In this document: positions 23,677 through 34,445 of the stretch, piece by piece
Numbering within the stretch: the first letter of the stretch is position 1
Layout: every line of letters begins with the position of its first letter
Source of the DNA: Euptelea pleiosperma
Taxonomy: Eukaryota > Streptophyta > Magnoliopsida > Ranunculales > Eupteleaceae
Length of the DNA: 64,000 nucleotides
Assembly (NCBI GenBank): GCA_035048495.1
Contig: CM068546.1
Coordinates: 35,668,674 to 35,732,673, forward strand
Reading direction: 5' to 3'
Position numbers and translations under genes: made by a program
Notes under the pieces: model-generated
The model's database searches: none
The model's input: the letters and a program-made list of their open reading frames with translations, nothing else
What the model was told of the DNA's origin: nothing

Positions 23677-24078
23677 GGGTCAGGGTCAGGCTCAGCGGAC
23701 ACATATTTTCACACACAATTTCACACAAAAAAAATTGTGGGGGGCCAATTAATAAATTAGAAGTTTCGAAATAGGATGATATTTGGTGAGGATGATCTCT
23801 ATGGTGAGGTGATCACCCTCACAAAAATTCAAATCAAATCATTCTGATATTCATATCATGGTTTACAAGTTGAAGAATTATGAACCGTTTATTTTTTACG
23901 TTAACTTGAAACCCACATTCGATGGTGTTAGAAATTTCAGAATGGGTTGATTTTTTGTAGGGGTGAATCGGGTGATCTATACAGTGAGGAGATCATCCTC
24001 ACCAAAAATCAGCTATTGATTTATCTTCCATGTGGGTACACCAAAATTGTGTAATAATGTGTCCGTGGAGCCTGACCC
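23677..24078. mobile_element. Foldback repeat, GATGATC family, copy b
   Basis: Left end GGGTCAGGCTCAGCGGACAC (from 23683) is the inverse of the right end GTGTCCGTGGAGCCTGACCC. Flanks CAGTGGAAA (23668-23676) and GGGTGGAAA (24079-24087) match at 7 of 9 positions, a likely decayed 9-bp target duplication. The inner arms carry GATGATCTCTATGGTGAGG. Confidence 0.78.
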
Positions 24079-24328
24079 GGGTGGAAATCTAAACATTTGG
24101 TTCTTCAAACTGAATTGTTTTTAAGTGAAATGTGTTGATGAACTCTTTTATTGTTACCTGTGCTCAAAGCATAGTCAGTAAATTCCTGAATTATTCACGA
24201 ATAATTTATGAAAAAATCAGATCGAACAATGTCTCATTCGGAGGTATGGAAAAAATAAATTCATGGAACTTTTTCAAATTACTCTGGATTATTTGGTTTT
24301 GAACATAAAAAATCATTTTATAAGACTA

Positions 24329-24615
24329 AGGGGGCGTTTGGGAACGAGAAGTAAAAGCACTTCTTCTTGTAGTAGAAGTTACTAGTTGATTTTTTACCAC
24401 CAAAAAAGTCATAGAAATCAAAAGCGATAAGAGGCCTTCTAATTTTTGAGAAATAACTCTCTTAGAAGTTAAAAGCTAAAAATTTTAGCTTCAGTTTTAA
24501 GTTAGTTTTTAACTTTTCAGAAGTTAAAATATGAAATACATCCAAACTAACTTTTTAACTTTTTGGCTTATAAAAGTCAATAAGTTACTTATTTTTGTGT
24601 TGCCAAACGCCCCCT
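24329..24615. mobile_element. Foldback MITE with AGGGGGCGTTTGG ends
   Basis: Starts AGGGGGCGTTTGGGAAC and ends GTTGCCAAACGCCCCCT. The interior is AAGTTAAAA-rich with internal inverse repeats. A truncated relative is at about 37665-37912. No clean target duplication was read. Confidence 0.75.
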
Positions 24616-25984
24616 AAAAATTGTCAATTTTACTTTTTGTTTCATTTTATTTTTTTAAATTATTTTTGTTGAATTTTTTTAACACATTTTTCAATGAAAA
24701 ACCTGAATTGTAGTTGAACAAATCCCGTCGTTGATAAATATGCTATGAAGAGTAGACTTGGATAGGAATTTCGACAAAAAAAATGGCAGAAGTAGAAAAT
24801 TTTAACCTAATGGTAGTTTTTGAAGATCGATTGAGGGAAAGTTATAGAAATTCGATAACTTCAAAAGGGTAGTTGTGAAAGATTAGATTTTTAATCGTGG
24901 AGAGAATTTTAGAAGATTTGGTTTTTTTCTCTAGATATAGAGGGACGATTTTAAAGGACAATTCTAGAAGCTGGGTAACAATGACATATGCGTTTGAACT
25001 AATCAAATTTTCATGTTTTTTTTGTAGAGAAATTGGAAAGACTAATGTTGTGTTTGGTAGCACATCTTTAGCACACGTCTTGAATCTCTTGATTGATAAT
25101 AAATGTTTGGGTCACACCAAGGCGCACATCCTCTAAAACACATTGGACCTTTAAGACACACGAACCCAATCTTCGAATACAGCACAGATGTGTAGCTTGA
25201 AGGTTCACTCTCCACCCTAATGGGTTTAGTCTGCCTAATATGTGAAGCCTACGTAATGTATCAACCCATCATTTGTGGGCCACATGATCTATCATCTTTC
25301 ATTTTTATATGGGATCCACACGTTTTCGAGGCATGCCTGGTAGTGTAGAGCCGAATGTCCATTTTGACTTTTAACAGTGGACCTTCAAGATGCACAACAA
25401 AACACAGCCTAAAACACCTTTTAAAACCTTAAAGATCAAGTCCAAATTTCTCCACACGCCTCTTAAGAGTTAAGTTTTGACGAAGTTTTTTTTTAATTTC
25501 TGTTGAGAAATCGTGGTTGGGGGAGGATTCACGGGATTATGAAGTGGGGTAAATTGGTCAGAATACGGGAGCATGGTGGACCCTCAACCTCAATCCCTCG
25601 TGTTCTTTTAATTTAAACGCTATTTAATATGCGCCGCTGGTTTTGGATATCTTACTGAGGGAGCGCCCACAGCCTTGCACTTCAACAGTTCAGCTTCTTG
25701 TATCTTTCTAAGTGTACGACGCACGTGGGTGTTTTCTTATACATAATTGCGTGGAACACGTGTATAAGGTAAGAATGTCAGGTAAGATACAGTTAATTGT
25801 GACGTGTAAGATGCGACATCGTTATATTTTTTTTTCCCAGTGGAGGGGCAGGTGCAATGCACCTAATAGCCTTGAAAGGAAAATCATGTAACACGGTTTG
25901 CCTGAAACTTTTTCAAATGGGGGAGCACGATTTTGGTTACTGACCACTGTCATCCGGGCCCACTGACCTCATCGATGTTTAGCC
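24616..25984. other. Intergenic region
   Basis: No gene was recognised. 25040-25400 shows weak self-complementarity (AGCACATCTTTAGCACACG; AGATGCACAACAAAACACAGC), suggesting an old foldback. 25880-25984 is the left part of a foldback repeat into which the next hAT MITE inserted. Confidence 0.45.
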
Positions 25985-26405
25985 AAAGGTTTAAAGGAGG
26001 CCGTTTTAACGGTTAAACGGACTGGGGGCGTTACCGTTTAAGCGGCCGTTAAAACGGATTGAAATGGTCAGGGGTAAAAAAGGGGAAAAAATAGAATTTA
26101 ACGGAATTAAACGGATTTTAACGATTTTAACGGAAAAAGTGGCGCTGAAATTCAAATTTTGAAATTCAAAAATTTTAAAAAAAATGGAATTTAACTGATT
26201 TTAATAGAATTAAACGGATTTAACGGCCGTTTTTTTCACAAATTTTTTTTAAATTAAACGGCTGTTTAAACAATTTTAACGGCCGTTAAAACAAAAAATG
26301 GCCGTTTTTTTCAAAACCAATAAAACATGTTTAAACGGTTTTAATGGAAACGGGCTTGGGGCATTACCATTTAAACGGTTTAAACCGGCCGTTTTTAAAA
26401 CTATG
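25985..26405. mobile_element. hAT-type MITE with AACGG arrays, copy B (8-bp TSD)
   Basis: Begins AAAGGTTTAAAGGAGGCCG and ends CCGTTTTTAAAACTATG. Flanks GTTTAGCC (25977-25984) and GTTTATCC (26406-26413) match at 7 of 8. The host is a foldback repeat reading GATGTTTAGCC|CACTCCTTGGTGG when the element is removed. Confidence 0.88.
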
Positions 26406-26413
26406 GTTTATCC

Positions 26414-27334
26414 CACTCCTTGGTGGATAAACACACCAAAAATCACCGTGATTGGTAATCTATAACCATTAGATTACGACCCAAACATAAATTCCTAAAA
26501 TGCAAGGTGGCACTCTTTCAGGCCTAATGACCTAATGAATGCTGGTTCACCTCGTGGTGGTGATATTTGTGATTTTTAGCCCGATTAGTGATTTCTAGCT
26601 GGTGATATTTGACCACACGTTTTTTTTTATCCTGGGTTGGAACCCATCCATAGGCCTGTTCACAAAGCCCTTTATTAAAAAACAAAAAAAAAAAGTGCTC
26701 AAATCCAACGGCTAGAAATCACAAATCAGGGTGATATTAGTTGTATATGGACACCTCGATAATAATGGAGTCCGTGGGACCAAAAAGTGTGCGACATGGC
26801 TTTTTAAGTGATTTGTGTATTAAACTTTTGATTATAGAATTTTGACAAAGTTGCTTCGATCAAAAGATCCCTTAGAGCATCCGTTTAACGAAGGATATGA
26901 TCGTAATGATTTCTGGAAGAGTTTTCCATCTGATCCTTTTTATTTGTGTACAGAATTGAAGAACATGCAAATTATTAAATATATATGAAAAATTGAGAAG
27001 AGATTAAAGTATTTAAAAGAAAATGTGGGCACCCTTGGAAAGGGCATGATCATCAACCACGCACGTACGATTAAATGGTTGATCATTTCAAGGTATACAA
27101 GCTACTGCATGTACGCTTTGGGTTATTCACAATAAGTCAAAAGAGATTGAATCAAATGGCATACATATTAGATTGAATGGTTACAGTCCATTGATTTGAT
27201 TGACTTTTGGACGTACGTATGAGATCTCCTATTGTGGGGTCTTACGGTGGCTCCCAACCAATCCTCTTCACCAAGAACAACGAAGAGAAACCCCTCTCTC
27301 TCAATCTTTCTCTAATCTCTATCTATACATCTCC
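26414..27334. other. Repeat remains and 3' side of the GRDP gene
   Basis: 26414-26810 is the rest of the foldback repeat. The remainder to 27334 shows no gene and includes the presumed 3' UTR of the GRDP gene. Confidence 0.45.
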
Positions 27335-30300
27335 TCAGGGTATAATCCCTCGCTTGTACAGCTTATCACCACCTTCTGCTTGTGAATAATCATAGGCAGA
27401 TTGCCTTCTTGTGTAATCAGCTTCGGCCAAGGCCATTACCGACTTAGCATTCCAATACCATGGTTGAAGATGAGGCGAATAAGGAAAAGAGGAAGAAGAT
27501 ATAGACGAACTCGAAGGAGGATGCAGTATTACAGAGCCCCAATCTCTCATCCAATCTTGGTTTCCTTCAATCTCCGTCTCACTAACAAACTCCCCACGTC
27601 TTCCCTCTTCATTTCCGATACGCTCCGAAGTATCGCCATACAAACCAGCAATACCAGCACGGCGTCTTCTTCCGGCAACAACTCCACCACCAATAGCCTC
27701 CAGTTCATCAGTGCCGTTGCTCTCCCACTCGCGTTCTCTTGCGTGTATCGGACTAATGTCACAAACCCCTCTTCTTCTTCTTCTCTTCTTCTTTGCTCTC
27801 TGAACGAGCTTCACTCGCTTGATACTGCATTCTCCTCCCTTTTAGTAATCTGACCTGCTACAGGTTAATTTCCTCAGTCTAGATTAATTTAAACTCATAA
27901 AAAATCGCACAAAAGAATGAGACTCTTCACCTAATTACCGAGTCAAGTGAGGTTGGGTTTTGGAGGTGGAAAGTCAGGCCCGATGATTCCCATTGTATCG
28001 TCAGCTCATCCCCCGTCGATAGACTCCAAGACGCTTTCTTCTCTCTCGATTCTTCTTCTTTGGGTATTGCAGTTCCTACCACCTTCTCTGCACCACGGGA
28101 ATTTATTCATTTGAATTCAACTATGGCCAGCTGAGCTGAATCCCAGACATTTTAACTATAGCTGTTTTGGGCAAGGTTTTAAAGGGGCCTTTATAACGGT
28201 ATAACGGCCTGGGGCCATGGCCGTTTCTTCGTTACAACGTATTGTAACGCACGGAGGCAAAAACGGTTGTAACATACAGGGGCAAAAATGGAAAAATAAA
28301 GGAAAATAATGGTACTAAAACTCAAAGTTTGAATATCAAATTTTCAATAAAATTTATAAAGGAAAATAACAGAAACAATGGGTTTTATTTTAACACTTTT
28401 CAAAAAATAACGGTCGTTATTTCCGTTTTAAAATGGTTCATAATGTAACGGGGGAGCCGGAATCCGTTATAATGGCCATCATTTTCGTAATAAAGAGCCA
28501 TTTTTTAAACCATGGTTTTGGACACGGCTGAAATGTCTATTGGTCCAGTCGACCCAATGAACTGCCGGACCAAATGTTTTAGGCTCTGTTTGGTAGTGCG
28601 ACCCTCGAATTCGTAGGCATGAACGGTGCAAATCTAGTCTGCAACTGTTTTCAGACTTAAAAAGATGCAAACATTATATCCACCATTGAATGCTTCTTGA
28701 AAAACGTATTTTAATATATAAAATATTTTTTTGAAAACATTGGAATAACACAATTTTCAAGGGACATTCAACAATACTGAAAATGTTTAAATACTTTTAA
28801 GTCTGCAAACAGTTGCATGCTAGATTTACCCTCAAGCTACCTTATTTTACATGTTAGAGAAGGGAAGAAAATTTCATTTTATATGCTAGAGAATGGAATT
28901 TCTCATCTACAACTTTGGCTCGACCAATTTCGAAAAAAAAATCGGTTCGGTTATTGGGTATTAAAACAACAGTGACAAAAGTTCTATTTGCAAGATTTAC
29001 GGGCAATGAGAAGCGGTTAACAACAAAGACTCTGCTAAGGAACCCTCCACTAGGACCCTGGTTGGTTCAATGCAAATCAAATGCAATGCACCCAGTTGCC
29101 ATGGTTTTGGGATTACACGTGATTGGTTCGGTGCAAATGAGTTGCTGTGTAAGTGGTTGCCAAGCCTTGCACACTCTTTAAGAAAATGGATGCAAGCATG
29201 TGCAGCCCAAAAACCATGGTAAGTGACTGCAATGGAACTCACCACATTTTGCACAACATTTGCACTGGAGTGCAAAATGCATAACAGTACAGCGAACCAA
29301 GCAGGGCCTAGGAGTGTGAATTTCTGCCAAATTAACGCATGCATCATAGGAAACAGGGACTAGGGCCCTGTTTGGTTTGCTGCATTGGAATGCAAATGCA
29401 CTCACTTGCCACGATTTGGAATGCAAAAATTGGTTGGGGTCATGCAAATGAGCTGGTGTGCAAGTGGCTGCCAAGCCCTTGCAAACTCCTTAACAAAATA
29501 GATGCAAGCAAGTGCAGCCCAAAAACCATGGCAGCAAACCTAGCAGGGTCTAGATATTCAGAACCGAACCCAAATAGACATGTAGAGAACTGATTAGACC
29601 TTGAGCGGAAGTATATAATAGGCTCTTGTTCTTGGTACACTCTAATCCAAACTTAATTGTAACCGGACCGATATGTACCCAAAACTGAAATACATAATGG
29701 TGCTAAAGATGTCAAGTTTGTTTGTTTGTTTGTTTTAATTTTAATATGAAAAATGTTTTATTTATATCTGCGAAGGTTCTAATTGCACTTATTTTGGGCA
29801 CCCCCCCCTACATTTTGTACCATTTTAAAGCTCAGAAAAAATGGCCGTTATTTTCCTAGTCGTTATTTTCTGTTATAACAAAAATAACGACCATTACTTT
29901 CTGAGAAAATTTGTGAAAAAATGCCTTATTTCCGTTATTTCTGTTGTATTCCGTTATTTTTATTGAAATTTTAAATTTTAGCCTTATTTTTTTTTCCATT
30001 TCTGTTATTGCCCCTGAGCGTTACAATTTGTTACAACGACCATTATAACGGTAATGCCCCAAGTCTGGTATACCGTTATAGCGGCCCCTTTCAAACCTTG
30101 GACCACAACTCTAATGACAGTTAGGTCTTAATCTACAAATTATTTTTGTATGTTACATAATTAAACGTACCGGGAGCTCGACCGATGGATCCGGCAACAT
30201 AAGACCATGAACCTTCACGAACCTCTATAATCCTGTCCTCCCGTTTCACCGTTGACGGAGTTTCACCTCCTCTCCTCCAAAACCCTCCTCCCACTCTGCA

Positions 30301-32655
30301 TTTTTATATATAACCGTTATTTAATTAAAGGAATATAACCGAAATGGAAATATCGGATTTAGTTATAGATAGAAATGAAATGCATTACCGGATCCGTACA
30401 ACGAAGCAATCCCGTCCAGCATGGTCGAGCACCGTGCGAGACAACCACCGTCCCTCTTGCGGGCGATACCGGTTCATCCTCAGTATCACATCCGATATCA
30501 TGGCACCAGAATCGTCCGTGACCCGATCTGGCACGCACTTCAACAGGTACGGAGCTTGAATCGGTGGCGTTATGGAGACCACCGCGCCCACTTGTTGCAA
30601 AAGTTCTCTTCCTATTGTGAGAGATGGTGCGCGAAGTAAGTCGTTCCATAGAAACACTATCGTACTTCGCGAGTTACTTCTTTTGAAACATCTCCTGCCG
30701 CGTCGATGCAGCTCGAGAACGACGCCTCTGGTGCCGAACTCGCAGTAAAGATGCCATGTCTTTCGCCATGAATCCGACGGCACAGAAGTGATAGGTCTAT
30801 CGATCTTCAGCTCCCTGTGGCATCGAACGGTGCGGAGGCGTAGAAACTCAGTCTCGCGCGTTTCCTTCGTCTTCCATTCCCCCCTCAGAAACACGCAGAC
30901 CTGTGAGCCCAACTTTTCTGTGAGAGCTGAAGCAGATGAATCATGGATCGGATCCTTCTTATCAAGGAAAAAAATAAAAAAAAAATACTACGTCGCCTGA
31001 GAGATTCGAACTCTCGCGGGGAAACCCCATGTACTTAGCAGGCACACGCCTTAACCACTCGGCCAAAGCGACATCAGATGTACATTTGTCCATAATTTCT
31101 ATACATAAATCAACAAATCCTGACCCTTGTGGCGCATTCTTCGAGACCGCTGACCGAATGGATGTTTTTCCATCCCTACATGAATCTAGAGAATAATAAT
31201 CAACCCGATCAGTCATATCTAGCCGTTGGATTTGTCTTTTTTTTTTTCGTAGTAAGATTGGAGCATTATTTGGGTTACTCTAATCCGACGTCTATAAATC
31301 ACCAATCGGGATGATATTTGGTTTGTAGATCCACCTAAAGATGGTCCAACTCCAAACATCCATACGGTCAGTGGTCTCCAATAGTGCGCCACATGGCTCA
31401 TTTTGAACAAAAATGAACCGAGTGGCGATCATGCGCCAATGATCGCGCGCCACATATACATTTGTTTACTTTTTAAAACAAAAGCCTAAAGACCCCTAAA
31501 CCATGGTACTAATACTGACCTCCAGCAAGAACCTGGGTTCCAAAGACTTGTATTTTGTGTTGACATCGAAGTCCGAAACCTCCCAAATAACCGGCGGCTT
31601 AACCGAACCAAAAACCCCATCAAGGGTCGCCCCTGCTGTCTCGTAAGGTTGATCGAACATTCCCTCCCATAGCTTCTTTGTTTCTTTGATGTCTTCATCG
31701 TTCACAGAATCCCAAACACCAACCACCTTCTCCAAATCCCCTTCCATCTCCTTCACGTCCCCTGCGTATATCGATGGATAGCTCTGTTTCAACCCAGAAG
31801 ATTAAAATTTATCAAACAGAGCGAAGTAAAGAACCCTGGAGTTAAATCAAACGAGGAAAAAGAAGAAAATCCACCTGGTGAGTCAACCACATTAATTGAA
31901 TATCTAAAGTGGGCACCAGACGAGAAAACCCATCTCTAGATCTCTGCAACAGATATAGAAATCCCTTGTATCTCTGTTTTGCTGCGATTAGATAAACAAT
32001 TTCCGACATGTAAGCTTCCGAAAACTTCGAATACAGGCTTTTATGCTTTGAGACCTCAGCCAAGAGATCCTTGTTCTTTACAATTTCCACTATGCTATCA
32101 GAAAAAGATTCAATTTCAATCAGGAAAGGCTCTGATTGGTATCTACGGCTCCAGACGTCTCTGCATCTGTTCAAAGCGTACTCTTCGTTCTCATCATCGA
32201 AGATTGCCGGTTTCTCTAATAGCTTCGAGAATCTTAACTCGCAATATTCCCGGTAATTTACCGGATTGAGGGTATGGCAGTGCCAGACCCATTGAATATC
32301 CAAAGGAGGCAGAAGCACCGGCGGCTTTGATCCAAGCGTAAGATCAGAAATCAACGGCATCCAGAACTCATCATACCTGCAAAAGCAATCCAATCTAACA
32401 GGCGTCGTTTGATTTGATTACCTTAACGGAAAGAGAGATTAGAAAATGAGAAAACCTTCGAATTGCCTGGAGAAGAGTGGAAGTTTGATGGAGCCACTGA
32501 GACTCGGCGACTGTTCTTAGGAAAGCAAGGTTTCTTCTAGCTGCGGCGACCAGATCTATACTAATTGGAATGATCGCTCCCTCATCCGATATCCCACTAA
32601 CGCTTCGTGCCGAAATACCGTCCGAAACTCCGGTACCGTTACTAATTGAAGACAT
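27335..32655 (-). CDS. GRDP1-like (DUF1399) protein, two apparent frameshifts in last exon
   Basis: Plant glycine-rich-domain-protein family (DUF1399), linked to development and stress responses; molecular activity unknown. Seven exons with matching phases: 32456-32655, 31875-32376, 31520-31783, 30389-30900, 30171-30295, 27939-28087, 27335-27854. Key blocks are YDEFWMPLI, PPLDIQWVWHCHTLNPVNY, LDIQLMWLTHQ|SYPSIYAGD, RFLLEV|CVFLRGEW, RTWHLYCEFGTRG-like KTWHLYCEFGTRG, RIR|VGGGFWRRGGE, EGSWSYVAGSIGRAP and STGDELTIQWE. The coding sum is 2272 nt, two short of 758 codons. In the last exon LLKGRRMQYQASEARSESKEEE is in one frame, EEGFVTLVRYTQENASGRAT to RRRLKETKIG in a second, and RDWGSVILHP to DKLYKRGIIP in a third. 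The breaks lie in an AAG repeat near 27770-27790 and at about 27549. As written the protein stops early: recent pseudogene, or base-call errors. No long Gly-rich tail is present. Confidence 0.92.
28172..28514. mobile_element. hAT-type MITE with AACGG arrays, copy C (8-bp TSD)
   Basis: Begins CAAGGTTTTAAAGGGGCC and ends TTTTTTAAACCATG. Flanks GTTTTGGG (28164-28171) and GTTTTGGA (28515-28522) match at 7 of 8. This is the TATAACGG subfamily. It lies inside the GRDP intron. Confidence 0.88.
28600..28835. mobile_element. Foldback MITE, TGCAAACAGTTGCATG family
   Basis: Left arm GGTGCAAATCTAGTCTGCAA and right arm GTTGCATGCTAGATTTACCC are inverse. The centre shares ATCCACCATTGAATGCT and CAACAATACTGA(A/C)AATGTTT with 51790-52000. 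Boundaries approximate. Confidence 0.72.
29046..29311. mobile_element. Foldback repeat, GGTTCG-TGCA family, copy 1
   Basis: Ends AGGACCCTGGTTGGTTCAATG and GTACAGCGAACCAAGCAGGGCC. The interior is rich in TGCAAATG and ends in inverse order. Related to 9147-9397. Confidence 0.72.
29363..29553. mobile_element. Foldback repeat, GGTTCG-TGCA family, copy 2
   Basis: Ends AGGGCCCTGTTTGGTTTGCTG and GGCAGCAAACCTAGCAGGGTC, inverse to each other, ~50 bp from copy 1. Confidence 0.75.
29821..30100. mobile_element. hAT-type MITE with AACGG arrays, copy D
   Basis: Inverse orientation to copy C: starts CATTTTAAAGC and ends CCCTTTCAAACCTTG, with many CCGTTATT/AATAACG units. The left end is eroded and no target duplication was read. 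Confidence 0.78.
30991..31072 (-). tRNA. tRNA-Ser (anticodon GCU)
   Basis: On the minus strand all four arms can be drawn. The acceptor stem GTCGCTT pairs with AGGCGAC and is followed by G. The D arm includes TGGCCGAGTGG (A box). The anticodon stem TGTGC/GTACA carries the loop CTGCTAA, so the anticodon is GCU. There is a long variable arm (GGGG TTT CCCC) as expected for class II tRNA-Ser. The T arm is GAGAG TTCGAAT CTCTC (B box). No intron and no encoded CCA, as in nuclear genes. It sits in the third intron of the GRDP gene on the same strand; an internal Pol III promoter would allow independent transcription. A T/A-rich run follows its 3' end. Confidence 0.97.
31105..31425. mobile_element. 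MULE-type foldback MITE in GRDP intron 3
   Basis: Left arm GTGGCGCATTCTTCGAGACC, then CTGACCGAATGGATGTTT; right arm AAACATCCATACGGTCAGTG and GTGCGCCACATGGCTCAT. It lies 30 bp from the tRNA gene. Confidence 0.78.
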
Positions 32656-32755
32656 TCTTAGTCTGAGATCCAGAATTCAACACCATGGGCTTTCACGGAG
32701 GACGGGAGGATTGTTTGAGAGGTTGAGAAGTTTTAAAATGTTAATATAAAAGCAG

Positions 32756-32908
32756 TGCTGCTGTCATCATGAAGAGGACATTCTCCATGGGTCCAGACCG
32801 TTGGATGATCCTTGGATCCACAAGACACGAATCTGAAGGACCACACATGGTCTGGACCATAAGGAGGACGTCCTACTCACTGCTCATGTTGACAGCATCA
32901 TCTTCTTA
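32756..32908. mobile_element. Small foldback element upstream of the GRDP gene
   Basis: GCTGCTGTCATCATGAAGAGG at the left and GTTGACAGCATCATC at the right are roughly inverse, with GGTCCAGACC and TGGTCTGGACC inside. About 100 bp upstream of the GRDP start codon, so it lies in the promoter. Confidence 0.6.
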
Positions 32909-33174
32909 CCTTTTTTCCATTAAAAAATATGTGAGAAAAAGAATCCAAGTAAGGTTTGGCCACGTGGGTTGTTTGTTCGTCTTTCAGGTGTCGGGTTTCG
33001 GAAGGAAATTTTACATTCTCGCTCGGTGGCTCTAATTATATTATGAGAAGATAATGCGGTGTTTTTGGCGTAGATTTGTTCACCTTTCCGTTCGGGTTCG
33101 GTGGTGCGCTGCGCACTACGCACCTCGAGCGTGATATGTAGATGAAAGTGAAACAACTTCCGGCCAAAAGACTT

Positions 33175-33475
33175 TTTAAGTCTTTGATGACATACGTCCG
33201 TTATGAGCCATGCGGCACAGTCTTGGAGAACACTGACCGTATGGATGTTTAGCTCGTACCTAGGTGAACCTCAATGCCAATTATCAGTCTGAGTAGTAAT
33301 TTCTAGCCTTTGGATCCGAGTACCGAATTGATTCTCGAATCCCACGGTTAAAAATAAACTCATGAAAAAAGACGGTTTGAAATTACTAATTAGGCTTATT
33401 TTTGGTGTGTAGATCCATCTAGGATACGGTCAGTAGTCTCTACAATTGTGGCACGTTGCACACTTGTGGTCCCTT
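33175..33475. mobile_element. MULE-type foldback MITE
   Basis: GAGCCATGCGGCAC, ACTGACCGTATGGATGTTTA at the left; ATACGGTCAGTAGTCTC and GTGGCACG at the right. Boundaries approximate. Confidence 0.7.
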
Positions 33476-33784
33476 ATCATTTACTCTTGAGTCTAGACTC
33501 TTGAGGTTCGTCAAAACACAGAAATCCAAATCATTCAAATGGTGCTAATCTTTGCGATATAATTATGAGTCAAGACGTTTTTTGCATGATTAGGTGAAAT
33601 TCCAAGAGAAAATGACGAAGATATATGATTTGTGCTGATATACAGCCGCCCAACGATGTAAAAGACAAAAACACAAGTTCATCTACTCTACTTATTAACG
33701 GAGGAAGATCTTAGTGGGTTACTAACACTATTTTTTATATGAGTCGATGAAGATCTTAGTGGGTTACTAACACTATTTTTTATT
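33476..33784. other. Intergenic spacer with a short direct repeat
   Basis: No gene. A ~37-bp unit (GAAGATCTTAGTGGGTTACT then AACACTATTTTTTAT) is repeated in tandem at about 33704-33781. Confidence 0.6.
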
Positions 33785-34135
33785 TTGGTCAGGCTCCAGT
33801 GACAGCCCTAAAATGACAGGATCGTGTTACATGACACAATATGAGCCATGTGGCAAACTCTTAAAGTACTCTGATCAAATGGATGATTGGCCAATCCCTA
33901 GGTTGACCTACAAACCAAAATCAGCCTGAGATACAAAGATCTAAATCTAATTATCGGTATGATTAGAGATTTCTATAAAAATAAACTCCGAAAAAGGCTA
34001 ATCTAATAGATAGAAATTGCTAATCAGGATAAATTTTAGAATGTACGTTCAACTAGGGATGGGCGCCCAAACATCTATACGGTCAGTGGTTACTAAGAGT
34101 TTGCCACATGTAAGGTGCATGTGCATCACACGCAA
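33785..34135. mobile_element. MULE-type foldback MITE, GGTCAGGCTCCAG end
   Basis: The left end GGTCAGGCTCCAGTGACAGC then CCTAAAATGACAGG is the same terminus as the element at 54041. The core and inverse arm follow (CATCTATACGGTCAGTGG, GTTTGCCACATG). The right terminus is lost. Confidence 0.7.
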
Positions 34136-34164
34136 TGTCCCCCTAGTTTAGTTAAGGTGAGTAG

Positions 34165-34445
34165 ATCTTTGACTACGGACGTCCGAGCTATGTCTAACAC
34201 TCTTAGAGAGTACAGACCACAGGCTGTATGAATGTTTGCATCCCTCTGTGGACCTAAATACGAAAATAAGCCTGAATATTGATTTCTAACCTTCGGATTT
34301 GAGTAACCAGGCCCGTTAGAAATTACTAATCAGGCTATTTTTGGTATCTATGTCCACTAAGGATGGGCCAGACATCCACACGGCTAGTGGTCTCTGAGAG
34401 TGTGCTGGTGGTTTATACTGTAGTCCATCATCAATCGACGCCCTT
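34165..34445. mobile_element. MULE-type foldback MITE, degenerate
   Basis: CACTCTTAGAGAGTACAGACC at the left and CACGGCTAGTGGTCTCTGAG, GTGTGCTGGTGG at the right flank the shared core. Confidence 0.65.

Larger units (their letters stand above)
28088..30170. other. Sixth intron of the GRDP gene, filled with MITEs
   Basis: This 2.08-kb intron holds at least five short elements in a row (listed separately: 28172, 28600, 29046, 29363, 29821). The exons on either side are well conserved and join in phase, so the intron is real. Confidence 0.85.

Noticed and set aside
27335..27814. 159-residue minus-strand frame read as a separate small gene
   Set aside because: Only its second half is protein-like, and it continues the GRDP C-terminus; the first half is the wrong frame produced by the two shifts.
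27401..27853. 150-residue plus-strand frame opposite the GRDP last exon
   Set aside because: Antisense shadow; the minus strand carries the conserved GRDP blocks in phase with the upstream exons.
29046..29553. Open frames within the GRDP intron
   Set aside because: They fall in foldback repeats and repeat the same TGCA-rich translation in several frames.
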